From contig JBMNMA010000009.1 of the NCBI GenBank assembly GCA_050953105.1, forward strand, positions 1-64,000: a stretch of DNA of 64,000 nt, written 5' to 3'. The DNA is from UBA1206 sp050953105 (GTDB lineage Bacteria > Bacillota > Clostridia > Oscillospirales > CAG-382). Shown in pieces: positions 53,830-62,144 of this stretch. The translations under genes were made by a program, and so were the position numbers. Below the pieces are notes generated by a model. That model made no database searches, was not told where the DNA came from, and saw nothing but the letters and a program-made list of their open reading frames with translations. Position 1 is the stretch's first letter. Each line of letters begins with the position of its first letter.

Positions 53830-54591
53830 ATGTTAAGAGGTAATATTGCAACATATAAAATCTGGGCGCCGGAAAATTCTGTTTGGGCGCAATGGGCAAA
53901 GCCCGTATTGTTTATGCGTGAGCCTTATTATGATGCAAAATATGATTTTCAAGAACAAAATACAGAATGGGTTCCGCCGGCAGACGGTCAGACAATAATT
54001 ATAAGCGACCTGCCGGGGGCAAAAGGAGTAGAGGATGCTATAAATCTTGCAAGCATCGGCTACCGCCCGGTTCCGCTTTATAACGGTGTGTACAGCACAA
54101 TCGGGACTAATATGATTGTGCCGGTTGAGGACATTGTTAATGCGCTATATCTGGGTGCAGATAAATTGATTGAGTATAATATAAAATCAAATGCCCCGCC
54201 CGTGTTTATTCTCGATTCCGACAGGATGAAATGTGATTTTAAAGAGCCGGGGAAGTATGACAACCGCTGGTGTGTTTTTCCCCAGGATATGCCTTCGGCT
54301 TCGTTTCTTAAAAGCAATAATATTAACAGCGTATTTATTCATTCAGACCGAATAGAAAATGACCTGGCACATATTTTATACCGTTACAGTAAAAGCGGGA
54401 TAAAAATATATCATTACCGTGACAAACAAAAACCCAGAGAGGTATCTATTGTAAAACCCTCCGGTTTCAGAAGCCTGTTTTACAGATTCAAAGTGACCTT
54501 TAAATTAACGCGCAACCCTGCTGGCGGATTCGGCGGCCAAATACCCGAACCTGTAGAAGGATCGACATTCGGCTACTACGGAATAGGCTGA
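53830..54591 (+). CDS. Partner protein of the ATP-grasp ligase, family unknown
   Basis: The 253-residue soluble protein has no signal peptide. Notable stretches are TIIISDLPGAKGVEDAINLA, YRPVPLYNGVYSTIGTNMIV and PPVFILDSDRMKCDF, which suggest an alpha/beta fold. The tail is rich in Gly/Pro (GGFGGQIPEPVEGSTFGYYG), possibly a substrate-like or flexible tail. It is the third gene of a tight operon. I do not recognise the family. Confidence 0.68.
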   Translation: MLRGNIATYKIWAPENSVWAQWAKPVLFMREPYYDAKYDFQEQNTEWVPPADGQTIIISDLPGAKGVEDAINLASIGYRPVPLYNGVYSTIGTNMIVPVEDIVNALYLGADKLIEYNIKSNAPPVFILDSDRMKCDFKEPGKYDNRWCVFPQDMPSASFLKSNNINSVFIHSDRIENDLAHILYRYSKSGIKIYHYRDKQKPREVSIVKPSGFRSLFYRFKVTFKLTRNPAGGFGGQIPEPVEGSTFGYYGIG

Positions 54592-54613
54592 AATCAGTAA
54601 ATAATTATAAACA

Positions 54614-54642
54614 TTGCTTTATTATGTAAAATGATGTATAAT
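54614..54642 (+). promoter_or_regulatory. Promoter of the ODP / HD-GYP operon
   Basis: TTGCTT (54614-54619), 17 bases, TATAAT (54637-54642). It lies 67 bases before ATG 54709. Confidence 0.72.
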
Positions 54643-54708
54643 TAAGACAGGTGAACCTTTTGCTTATCGGTGGTTAGTCTTATTTATGGTGTCCAAGGGG
54701 GATAAAAC

Positions 54709-55533
54709 ATGAAATATAATGCGGAATCGTTAGAAAAAGAACCCATTAATATTGCCGAAGGTATTTATTGGGTGGGTTATTCCGATGAAAACAGGGGCCT
54801 TCACTGCAATCCGTATCTTATTATCGAGGGGGATGAAGCCGTTTTAATTGATGGCGGCAACCGTGACGATTTCAGCACCGTCATGCTAAAAATCCTCAGA
54901 ACAGGGCTTCAACCTTCACAAATTAACAGGCTTATATACCAGCACTATGACCCTGATCTCTGCGGCAGCCTGCCTCAGCTTGAAGCAATAATTAATAACG
55001 ATGACCTTAAAATTATCTCCCATTATGAAAATAATGTTTTCATTCATTATTATTCTGCCAAAACCGAAAAACTCGATTTTCGTGAATTGGGTCACTATTA
55101 TGAATTCAAAACAGGCAGACGGCTGGAGTTTTACGCCATCCCTTATTGTCATCAACCGGGCAGCTTTGTTACGTATGACGTAAAAACAAAAACTCTGTTT
55201 ACAAGCGATTTGTTCGGCAGTTTTGACACCCGGTGGAAACTGTTTTTGGACTTGGACGAAGCCTGCCGGGAATGCAACGATAATAATGAGTGTCAGTTAA
55301 ATTTGAAAAAATGCACCATAAACGGTATCGTTAAGTTTCATCAAAGGGTTATGACGTCAAACAGAGCTTTGAAAAACGCTCTCAATACCGTCGCAAAACT
55401 AGATGTGGACAGAATAGCACCCCAGCACGGCAGCATTATATCCACCAAAGAGGATGTAAAAGCGGTAATCAGGATGCTTGATTCTGTCACAAATGTCGGT
55501 ATTGATTATGTTTTATCCGAGGATAACGTATGA
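54709..55533 (+). CDS. MBL-fold diiron (ODP-type) sensor protein
   Basis: The 274-residue protein resembles the flavodiiron/ODP branch of the MBL fold: NPYLIIEGDEAVLIDGG, then the metal motif QHYDPDLCG (H79, D81, D83) in place of HxExDH, YAIPYCHQPGSFVTYD and LFTSDLFGSFD. A C-terminal helical part has HQRVMTSNRAL and IAPQHGSII. The flavodoxin domain is absent. ODP proteins bind oxygen at a diiron site and act as signal inputs. The stop overlaps the next start by 4 bases, which strongly suggests a joint signalling unit. Confidence 0.82.
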   Translation: MKYNAESLEKEPINIAEGIYWVGYSDENRGLHCNPYLIIEGDEAVLIDGGNRDDFSTVMLKILRTGLQPSQINRLIYQHYDPDLCGSLPQLEAIINNDDLKIISHYENNVFIHYYSAKTEKLDFRELGHYYEFKTGRRLEFYAIPYCHQPGSFVTYDVKTKTLFTSDLFGSFDTRWKLFLDLDEACRECNDNNECQLNLKKCTINGIVKFHQRVMTSNRALKNALNTVAKLDVDRIAPQHGSIISTKEDVKAVIRMLDSVTNVGIDYVLSEDNV

Positions 55534-56801
55534 ACAACCGGTATTTGAAACTTCAGAACGTTTTGTCAAAAGGTCTGCAATCTAACGACGATATTATAAC
55601 CTTTTCGTTAGAAAGCTTTGCAAAGGAAATAGACTATTTAAATCAAACCGAGCTGCTGACCAAACTTATACTCGAGCATTCCGCCATAGCCAAGCGTCTT
55701 GATGAGATAAATAAAGAACTATCCTACAGCCGCGAAATACTTGCCGAAGCCCAGGCAATTGCGCAGTTGGGCAGGTGGGACATTGATTCATCAACAGGCA
55801 GTATGATCTGGTCTGATTCGATGTATTCAATTCTTGAAATCGATAAATCTACCCCCGCAACATTGGAACTGTTTTTATCATTTGTGTATCCGGACGACCG
55901 TGAACAGGTTACAGAGATGTTTAAAAATATGTTTGTTACGCAAAAGTCCTGGACAACCAGATACAGGCTTTTAATGAAAAGCGGGGAAATAAAATGGGTA
56001 CACTTAAGGTTTTATACCAAGTTTAACGAAAAAGGCTATCATACCCATTATTACGGGACAATTCAGGACGTCACCGAAATGAAAAAGGCTGAGGACGAGC
56101 TTGAAAAATACAGCCATCACCTTGAAAAGCTGGTGGAGGAAAAAGTCAAGGAAATATCCTCCTCCCAAATGGCAACATTGTATGCGTTAATAAAGCTGTC
56201 GGAATCACGGGATGACGATACGGGGGAGCATATCGAGCGGACGGCAAGTTTCTGCAAGCTGCTTGCGCAGAAAGCCCGGACTGCACCCGAATATGCAGAA
56301 ACCATAACCGATACATTTATTGAAACAATCTATAAAGCCAGTCCGCTACATGATATCGGAAAGGTCGGCATACCTGACAGTATACTGCTAAAACCCGGTA
56401 AGCTTACCGAAGATGAGTTTGCCATTATGAAAACCCACGTTCAGATAGGTTATGACACGTTAACAAAAGTCGGACAGCAGTATAACAAGAATGAATTTAT
56501 ATTAATGGGCATGGACATTGCTTTATACCATCACGAAAAATGGAACGGCAGCGGTTATAATAAAGGACTTAAGGGGGAAGAAATACCCTTATCCGCACGG
56601 ATTATGGCACTTGCCGATGTTTATGATGCGCTGCGCTCAAAACGAGTATATAAAGATGCCTTTTCACATGAAAAAAGTATTGATATTATTAAGTCAAGCA
56701 AAGGAACCCACTTTGATCCGGTGCTTGTAGATATCTTTGTAAATTATCAGGATGAGTTTAAATCATTGTATGAATCATTAAGCAGTCACAACGGTATGTA
56801 A
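55530..56801 (+). CDS. PAS-HD-GYP cyclic-di-GMP phosphodiesterase
   Basis: The 423-residue protein has an N-terminal helical region (1-65) and a PAS domain (about 70-190; LGRWDIDSSTGSMIWSDSMY ... YYGTIQDVTEMKKAEDEL). A coiled linker leads to an HD-GYP domain with H274-D275 in HDIGKVGIPD, downstream HHEKWNGSGYN and RIMALADVYDALRS. The GYP triad is GIP, a common variant. It should degrade c-di-GMP under control of the PAS domain and, by operon logic, the ODP protein. ATGA overlap joins the two genes. Confidence 0.92.
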   Translation: MNNRYLKLQNVLSKGLQSNDDIITFSLESFAKEIDYLNQTELLTKLILEHSAIAKRLDEINKELSYSREILAEAQAIAQLGRWDIDSSTGSMIWSDSMYSILEIDKSTPATLELFLSFVYPDDREQVTEMFKNMFVTQKSWTTRYRLLMKSGEIKWVHLRFYTKFNEKGYHTHYYGTIQDVTEMKKAEDELEKYSHHLEKLVEEKVKEISSSQMATLYALIKLSESRDDDTGEHIERTASFCKLLAQKARTAPEYAETITDTFIETIYKASPLHDIGKVGIPDSILLKPGKLTEDEFAIMKTHVQIGYDTLTKVGQQYNKNEFILMGMDIALYHHEKWNGSGYNKGLKGEEIPLSARIMALADVYDALRSKRVYKDAFSHEKSIDIIKSSKGTHFDPVLVDIFVNYQDEFKSLYESLSSHNGM

Positions 56802-56852
56802 TTCAAAAAGATAAAATTGTGGCATTATCAGCTAAGAAAGGATGGTATCTAT

Positions 56853-57678
56853 ATGGAACGGAAAATCAGCCAGCTTGTCAGGGGATACAGAACTACGGAC
56901 GGGGCTGGGGTAAGTTTGGTGAGAGTTCTTGGAAACCAGACTGTTTATAGATATGATCCTATTTTAATGCTCGACTCCTTTGACAGCACAAACCCTGACG
57001 ATTACATTGCAGGGTTCCCCATGCATCCCCACAGAGGTATCGAAACTATCAGTTATGTATATCATGGGCATATGACTGGGGAATGAGGATACCATAGGTG
57101 ACGGCGAGGTGCAATGGATGACGGCAGGCTCCGGCATAATGCATGAAGAAAAGCTGCCTGCCGCAACACGCCTGCTTGGCGTTCAGTTATGGCTGAATCT
57201 GCCTGCAAAGGATAAAATGGCTCCTCCGGCGTATCACAGCATTAAAAATAAAGATATTACGGAAATTAATTTTAATTGGGGCAAGCTGAGATTGCTTGCA
57301 GGGGAATTTGAAGGAAAAAAAGGATATATCAGCAAATACCTTCCCCTTGACTATTACGATTTGCATATTAATCCGAATCAATCTGTTATTATAAATACAG
57401 AAAGCGATCGCTCTGTTATGCTGTTTACACTTCTTGGTGATGCATATATCGGCGGGGAATTGGTGAAAGAAAAAACTGCGGTAAAACTGACGTCCGGCGA
57501 CCAGGTTGAAATAAAGGCCACAGATGATAAGGCGCAGGTGTTATTCATAAGCTCCAAACGGCTCGACGAGCCGGTGGCCTGGGGCGGTCCTATTGTAATG
57601 AACACCAGAGAAGAATTGAACCAAGCCTTTGATGATTTAAGAAGAGGCACGTTCTTACGGGACAAAATTGCATATTAA
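56853..57678 (+). pseudogene. Pirin-family protein, frameshifted
   Basis: The first part (ATG 56853; MLDSFDSTNPDDYIAGFPMH ... PHRGIETISYVYHGHMTGE) has the pirin metal histidines. It stops at TGA near 57084. The expected continuation (DGEVQWMTAGSGIMHEEKLP ... GVQLWLNLPAKDK) follows in the +1 frame to 57678. One extra G in the run at about 57076-57079 explains it. Pirins are cupins with quercetinase-like or regulatory roles. Unbroken length (about 275 residues) matches the family. A sequencing error is possible. Confidence 0.85.
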
Positions 57679-57705
57679 GAGCAGAAACAGGGAGGAAAAG
57701 TTAAA

Positions 57706-58260
57706 TTGAAACGATTAAAAATAACAGCCATTGTCGGGTCTTTACGGAAAGAATCATTTAACCGTCAACTGGCTTTAGCGGTAAAAGAAATGATTGGGGA
57801 CCGGGCTGATTTTGAATTTCTTGAATACCGGGACGTCCCGCTATTTGACCAGGATATTGAATATCCGGCACCCGAGTCTGTAAAACGTGTTCGGGATATA
57901 GTTAAATCTTCGGACGGTATATGGTTTTTCACCCCCGAATACAATCACTTTTTCCCGGGTGTGCTAAAAAATCTTATAGACTGGCTGTCCCGTCCGGTCA
58001 GCAAAACAGAGCCGCAGGTGCTTGCGGGCAAACCTGCCGCCATCAGCGGTATAACGCCGGGTATGTCCGGTACAGGCTTGGCGCAAGACCATCTTGTAAC
58101 ACTAATCAGCTATTTAAACATGAATGTTATGAACGCACCCCGTCTTACCATTCCTTATGCCCTGCAGCAGCTTGACGGAGACGGAAAGCTGGCACTTAAA
58201 GAAAGCAAGCCGTTTTTAGAAAATCAGGTAAATGCTTTTTTAACCTTTATTGCAAAATAA
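57706..58260 (+). CDS. NADPH-dependent FMN reductase
   Basis: The 184-residue flavodoxin-fold protein has the FMN phosphate loop GSLRKESFNRQLA (residues about 11-23) and the flavin strip TPEYNHFFPGVLKNLIDWLSRP. These are typical of the azoreductase/chromate-reductase type NADPH:FMN reductases. The start is TTG 57706 after GGGAGGAAAAG. It probably reduces quinones or other small oxidants. It follows the pirin gene by 27 bases and may be co-expressed. Confidence 0.92.
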   Translation: MKRLKITAIVGSLRKESFNRQLALAVKEMIGDRADFEFLEYRDVPLFDQDIEYPAPESVKRVRDIVKSSDGIWFFTPEYNHFFPGVLKNLIDWLSRPVSKTEPQVLAGKPAAISGITPGMSGTGLAQDHLVTLISYLNMNVMNAPRLTIPYALQQLDGDGKLALKESKPFLENQVNAFLTFIAK

Positions 58261-58350
58261 GCAATTCAGCAACCGGCGGCTTAATAAATTTTATCACGGC
58301 TCATACGGGAGCAAACCACCCGTAAATATATAAAAAAGAGGAGACTAAGC

Positions 58351-58914
58351 ATGAGAAGTTTTACAACATTAGACCTTCAGTATGCGCACAGATTTTATGG
58401 TTTCAAAGGCGAAGCTCAGTATCTGCACGGACACACGGGGATTCTTACAATCGAAGTGGAAGACGACGTAAACATGGGAGTAAACATGGTATTTCCATGT
58501 AACGAAATCAAAAAAACAGCCTGGGAGGTTTTACAAAACTTCGACCATGCGCTGATTTTAAGGGAAGACGATCCGCTGCTTCCTGCCATTCTTAGCGTTT
58601 ACGAGGAGCAGGGCATAAGAAACGGCACACCCACCAATAAGCAAAAAGGCCCCGCATTCAAAACAGAACTTGCAACAGCTTATCCGGAATGCCGTCTGGT
58701 TGTCACCAAAGAGACCATGACTGTAGAAGGCATGATAAAAATCGTTTACGATTTACTTAAGGACAAGCTGAACATAGTTAAAATCACCTTCACAAGCGGT
58801 GTTAACGGCGCAACGGAGGAATACGAACCCAAAAAGGAAATTGACCGTTGCCCATTATGCGGCGTTGCGTTAGGCGAAAACGGCGTTTGCCCCAAATGCG
58901 GATATAGGAAATAA
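58351..58914 (+). CDS. 6-pyruvoyl-tetrahydropterin-synthase-like protein with C-terminal zinc ribbon
   Basis: The 187-residue protein has a T-fold domain with the zinc histidines H13, H26 and H28 (AHRFYGFKGEAQYLHGHTG) and a late glutamate region (VKITFTSGVNGATEEY). The catalytic cysteine normally four residues before HGH (HKCxxLHGH) is replaced by A22, so ordinary QueD or PTPS chemistry is doubtful. A zinc ribbon (CPLCGVALGENGVCPKCGYRK) ends the protein, which standard QueD lacks. AGAGGAGA precedes ATG 58351. Confidence 0.85.
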   Translation: MRSFTTLDLQYAHRFYGFKGEAQYLHGHTGILTIEVEDDVNMGVNMVFPCNEIKKTAWEVLQNFDHALILREDDPLLPAILSVYEEQGIRNGTPTNKQKGPAFKTELATAYPECRLVVTKETMTVEGMIKIVYDLLKDKLNIVKITFTSGVNGATEEYEPKKEIDRCPLCGVALGENGVCPKCGYRK

Positions 58915-58977
58915 TCAAGTCTTTCAGAATGTAAACCGCCACAAGGCATCCGTTAATATCAACGTATAATGATACTA

Positions 58978-59018
58978 AATCAGGCAGTGATGTATTATCA
59001 CTGCCTGATTGTTTTTGA
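58978..59018 (+). terminator. Terminator between converging genes
   Basis: The arms AATCAGGCAGTGAT and ATCACTGCCTGATT surround GTATT, followed by GTTTTT. It is nearly symmetrical and suits both flanking genes. Confidence 0.9.
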
Positions 59019-59025
59019 ACAGAGG

Positions 59026-59586
59026 TCAACTCTGTATGGTTTCGTAATAATTTTCAATTAATTCGTAAATATTATCTTCAAAAAATATATTATAAGTGTA
59101 AACTAAGGTTTCTTTACCTGAATTTAAGGTTTTGGATTCCAAAATATTCGCTGAATTATCTTCGTATAAACACAATGCAAAAACATCTCGATTATTCGTA
59201 TCTTTAAAAACTATCTTGTATACGTTTTTACCGGTACGAGATGAATTGTATTCGGAAATCTTTTCCATTTCAGTAGGGAAAATCTCGAAATCAATCTTTT
59301 TATTCTCAATAATATCAATAAGCGAATTGATTTTTTCAGTATCATTTACTGAAATAATTTGCGCTTTAGTAGCAATGCTACTCGTCATTGATGGCACTAC
59401 ATAAGATGATATATCTACTTTTGCAATATTATCAATATCCACCTCTATTAATTCATTCCAACTCATATTAGTGGTGGAAATGTTTTCGTTTGGATTTTCG
59501 TTATTCTTGCAGCTCATCATAGATACAAGCATTAGTCCAATAAAAAAGATTAGAATAACCTTCCTCGTTGAGTTTGTTTTTCTCAT
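59026..59586 (-). CDS. Lipoprotein of unknown function
   Basis: ATG 59586 (MRKTNSTRKVILIFFIGLML) begins a signal peptide with lipobox MMSC at about residue 25; AAAGGAG lies 8 bases upstream. The mature part (about 160 residues) includes EIFPTEMEKISEYNSSRTGK and NVYKIVFKDTNNRDVFALCL. No family is recognised. It lies behind a leader peptide and terminator hairpin, so its transcription is probably attenuated. Confidence 0.75.
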   Translation of the reverse strand: MRKTNSTRKVILIFFIGLMLVSMMSCKNNENPNENISTTNMSWNELIEVDIDNIAKVDISSYVVPSMTSSIATKAQIISVNDTEKINSLIDIIENKKIDFEIFPTEMEKISEYNSSRTGKNVYKIVFKDTNNRDVFALCLYEDNSANILESKTLNSGKETLVYTYNIFFEDNIYELIENYYETIQS

Positions 59587-59618
59587 TATAATCACTCCTT
59601 TCTAAATCTTTAGCAAAA

Positions 59619-59663
59619 AAAGCGCATAGATAGCTCCGTCAAAGCAGTTCTACCCATGCGCTG
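59619..59663 (-). terminator. Attenuator hairpin before the lipoprotein gene
   Basis: On the minus strand AGCGCATGGGTAG and CTATCTATGCGCT pair, followed by TTTTTTT. It begins right after the small leader frame and ends 34 bases before the lipoprotein start. Confidence 0.75.
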
Positions 59664-59759
59664 TTATATTACAATTTTTAGTTGCCCTCTGCACCATTGA
59701 AAGCGACATCTAAACACATTCTGCGACAGGTAAAACTGCTTTTGCATAATATTATTCAT
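59664..59759 (-). CDS. Leader peptide (31 aa)
   Basis: ATG 59759 follows GGAGGTG by 7 bases. The frame (MNNIMQKQFYLSQNVFRCRF and 11 more residues) ends at TAA 59664, touching the attenuator hairpin. A perfect promoter is upstream. The peptide is basic and has no known homologue to my knowledge. The layout is promoter, peptide, terminator, gene, as in attenuation-controlled units. Confidence 0.55.
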   Translation of the reverse strand: MNNIMQKQFYLSQNVFRCRFQWCRGQLKIVI

Positions 59760-59791
59760 AATGACACCTCCACATTAATATCTTTGTAGTT

Positions 59792-59820
59792 ATTATATCA
59801 TATCTTCGTTGAATTGTCAA
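59792..59820 (-). promoter_or_regulatory. Promoter of the leader/lipoprotein unit
   Basis: On the minus strand TTGACA (59820-59815), 17 bases, TATAAT (59797-59792). Both boxes match consensus. Confidence 0.78.
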
Positions 59821-59960
59821 TATTTTCAGTTTCATTATTATACTCTTAGATAAGGTACAATAAGTTGCGCAAATTGAAAGAGGCAAAAAAGTAGACACGG
59901 CTTGCCGGTCTCTGGTAGAATGAAGTTGCTATACAAACATTCGAAAGGAGACGACAAATC

Positions 59961-61148
59961 ATGTCCAACAACATTGTACAATTCAACGAGGAAATTATCA
60001 AGGGGCAAATTAAAGAATTGGTTCGAGGCAGCGTTGAGGAAACCCTCAATGAGCTTCTGGAAGCGGAGGCTGAGAAACTGACCCAGGCTGCCCGCTACGA
60101 GCGCAGTGAGGCTCGTCAGGGCTACCGAAGCGGTCACTATGACCGGAACCTGACCACCACCTCCGGAGATGTGACGCTTCATGTGCCCCGTCTCAAGGGC
60201 ATCTCCTTCGAGACCGCCATCATCGAGCGTTACCGCCGCCGGGAGAGCAGCGTGGAGGAAGCCCTTATCGAGATGTACCTGGCTGGTGTATCCGTGCGCC
60301 GTGTGGAGGACATTACCGAGGCTCTGTGGGGCAGCAAGGTATCCGCATCCACCATCAGCGAACTGAACAAGAAAGCCTATGTCAACATTGAGGCCTGGCG
60401 CAACCGTCCTCTGCAAGGCGGCAAGTACCCTTATGTGTATGTGGATGGTATCTACCTCAAGCGAAACTGGGGCGGTGAGTACGAAAATGTTGCTGTTTTG
60501 GTGGCAATTGCCGTGAATGAGGAGGGTTACCGTGAGGTTTTGGGTGCAGCCGAAGGCATGAAGGAGGACAAGGCAAGCTGGGTCAGCTTCTTCCAGTGGC
60601 TTCGCGGACGTGGCCTTGAAGGAGTGAAACTCATCGTCGGTGACAAATGCCTGGGAATGCTGGAGGCCGTGGGAGAAGTGTTTCCCGAGGCGAAGTACCA
60701 ACGCTGTGTGGTGCATTTCTACCGGAATGTGTTCTCGGTGGTTCCCAAGTCCAAGGTGAAGAATGTGGCGAAGATGCTCAAGGCGATCCACGCTCAGGAG
60801 AGCAAGAAGGCATCCCGGGAGAAGGCTGCCGCAGTAGTTGCCGAGCTGAAGGCCATGAAGCTGCCAGAGGCAGCGAAGAAGGTTGAGGCTGGCATCGAGG
60901 AAACTCTGACCTACTGTGACTTTCCCTCTGAGCATTGGACGAAGATCCGAACCAACAATGTAATCGAGCGGATGAACCGGGAGATCCGGCGCAGGACGAG
61001 GGTAATCGGCGCGTTCCCAGACGGAAATTCGGCACTGATGTTGGTATGTGCCCGGCTGCGTCATGTGGCAGGAACCCAATGGGGCAACAAGAAGTACATG
61101 AATATGAAGCACCTGAAGGCCATGGAAATGGAAACCGTAGCCGGGTGA
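59961..61148 (+). CDS. IS256 (mutator)-family transposase
   Basis: The 395-residue DDE enzyme belongs to a different subgroup from the one at 32512. Motifs are YERSEARQGYRSGHYDRNL, VPRLKGISFETAII, catalytic D in YVYVDGIYLK, D in LIVGDKCLGML, the C/H signature YQRCVVHFYRNVF, and E in TNNVIERMNREIRRRTRVIG. AAAGGAGA precedes ATG 59961. The gene is intact. GC-rich codon use separates it from its neighbours, and a 441-codon antisense frame over it is a by-product of that. Confidence 0.94.
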   Translation: MSNNIVQFNEEIIKGQIKELVRGSVEETLNELLEAEAEKLTQAARYERSEARQGYRSGHYDRNLTTTSGDVTLHVPRLKGISFETAIIERYRRRESSVEEALIEMYLAGVSVRRVEDITEALWGSKVSASTISELNKKAYVNIEAWRNRPLQGGKYPYVYVDGIYLKRNWGGEYENVAVLVAIAVNEEGYREVLGAAEGMKEDKASWVSFFQWLRGRGLEGVKLIVGDKCLGMLEAVGEVFPEAKYQRCVVHFYRNVFSVVPKSKVKNVAKMLKAIHAQESKKASREKAAAVVAELKAMKLPEAAKKVEAGIEETLTYCDFPSEHWTKIRTNNVIERMNREIRRRTRVIGAFPDGNSALMLVCARLRHVAGTQWGNKKYMNMKHLKAMEMETVAG

Positions 61149-61168
61149 TAGCAGCCAGGTCACAAAGC

Positions 61169-61206
61169 GTCAAGGGCAAGACGAGCGGCGTACCGCCGCC
61201 CTTGAC
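61169..61206 (+). repeat. GTCAAGGGC hairpin after the IS256 transposase
   Basis: The arms GTCAAGGGC and GCCCTTGAC enclose AAGACGAGCGGCGTACCGCC, which itself contains GGCGGT-like pairs. GTCAAGGGCAAGAC is identical to the hairpin arm after the IS110 transposase at 6562. Confidence 0.65.
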
Positions 61207-61541
61207 CCTTTGCGCCCTGCCTGCTGAAAAGTAACCAAAGGGCGGTTAAGCCGCCCTCTGTAATAGATTTCTGCCAGATTCCAAAATCAATTTTGCGCAT
61301 AACTCTTGACATTACCGTTGTGAGATCTGTTGCTTTTATTCCTTGATATATAATGATCGGTCTATATTAATTTTGAATTAATAAATGCAAAGCTATTAAT
61401 TAGGATTGAATTTAATTTCAGATTATGGTAAAATAAAAAAATGATTATAAATTATATAATTCTATTTCCATTCAACGAGGTTTTAAAAGCAATCGGATTG
61501 AAATAACTAACCGAATGATTATTAATATGAGGTATAAAATA
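61207..61541. other. End of IS256 element and AT-rich spacer
   Basis: GGGCGGTTAAGCCGCCC (61241-61257) is a further hairpin inside the element. From about 61304 the DNA is AT-rich with no gene until the GNAT start. Nothing else was recognised. Confidence 0.5.
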
Positions 61542-62018
61542 ATGAGCAAATTAACATTCAGATACGCAAATCGTGAAGATACCGGGCTTATTTTACAGTT
61601 TATCAAAGAGCTTGCCGAATACGAAAAAATGTTAAATGAAGTTGTTGCGGATGAAAAAACACTTGAGGAATGGATTTTTGACAAACAAAAAGCAGAGGTT
61701 TTCTTTGCCCTTGAAGACGGCAAGGAGGTCGGCTTTGCGATTTATTTTTATAATTTTTCATCTTTTCTTGGCCGGGCGGGCATTTATCTTGAGGACATAT
61801 TTGTAAGGCCGGAATACCGCAGAAAAGGCTATGGCAAAGCAATGCTTAGGAAACTTGCTTCTATTGCGGTGGAGCGTGGCTGCGGACGCCTGGAGTGGAG
61901 CTGCCTTGACTGGAACAAACCCAGCATTGATTTTTATTTATCCCTCGGCGCCATACCAATGTCCGACTGGACGGTTTACCGCATTACAGGCGACACCCTT
62001 ACTTCGCTTGCAGAGTGA
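61542..62018 (+). CDS. GNAT-family N-acetyltransferase
   Basis: ATG 61542 (MSKLTFRYANREDTGLILQF) gives a 158-residue GNAT domain. The acetyl-CoA loop is in YLEDIFVRPEYRRKGYGKAM, followed by RLEWSCLDWNKPSIDFYLSLGA, close to the diamine/thialysine acetyltransferase (SSAT-like) pattern. Amine substrates are likely but not shown. Upstream in-frame starts lack a ribosome site. Confidence 0.9.
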   Translation: MSKLTFRYANREDTGLILQFIKELAEYEKMLNEVVADEKTLEEWIFDKQKAEVFFALEDGKEVGFAIYFYNFSSFLGRAGIYLEDIFVRPEYRRKGYGKAMLRKLASIAVERGCGRLEWSCLDWNKPSIDFYLSLGAIPMSDWTVYRITGDTLTSLAE

Positions 62019-62144
62019 GAATGCTTTGAAAAATATTCATAGTGTTGAAAAGACAAACATCAACCGGTGTAAAATTTAATTCAATGTGTTCTACTGGATA
62101 AATATAAACCGCATAAGGTTTATAATTGTAAATGAGGGATAGTA

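Larger units (their letters stand above)
59863..61303 (+). mobile_element. IS256-family element C
   Basis: The imperfect terminal inverted repeats GTTGCGCAAATTGA (59864) and TCAATTTTGCGCATAAC (61287-61303) bracket one transposase gene. GC content is clearly above the surrounding DNA, which suggests recent arrival from another host. Confidence 0.75.

Noticed and set aside
59838..61163. Antisense frame of 441 codons over the IS256 element C
   Set aside because: It mirrors a complete transposase on the plus strand, has low-complexity His/Leu-rich content and no start signal. GC-rich codon bias creates it.
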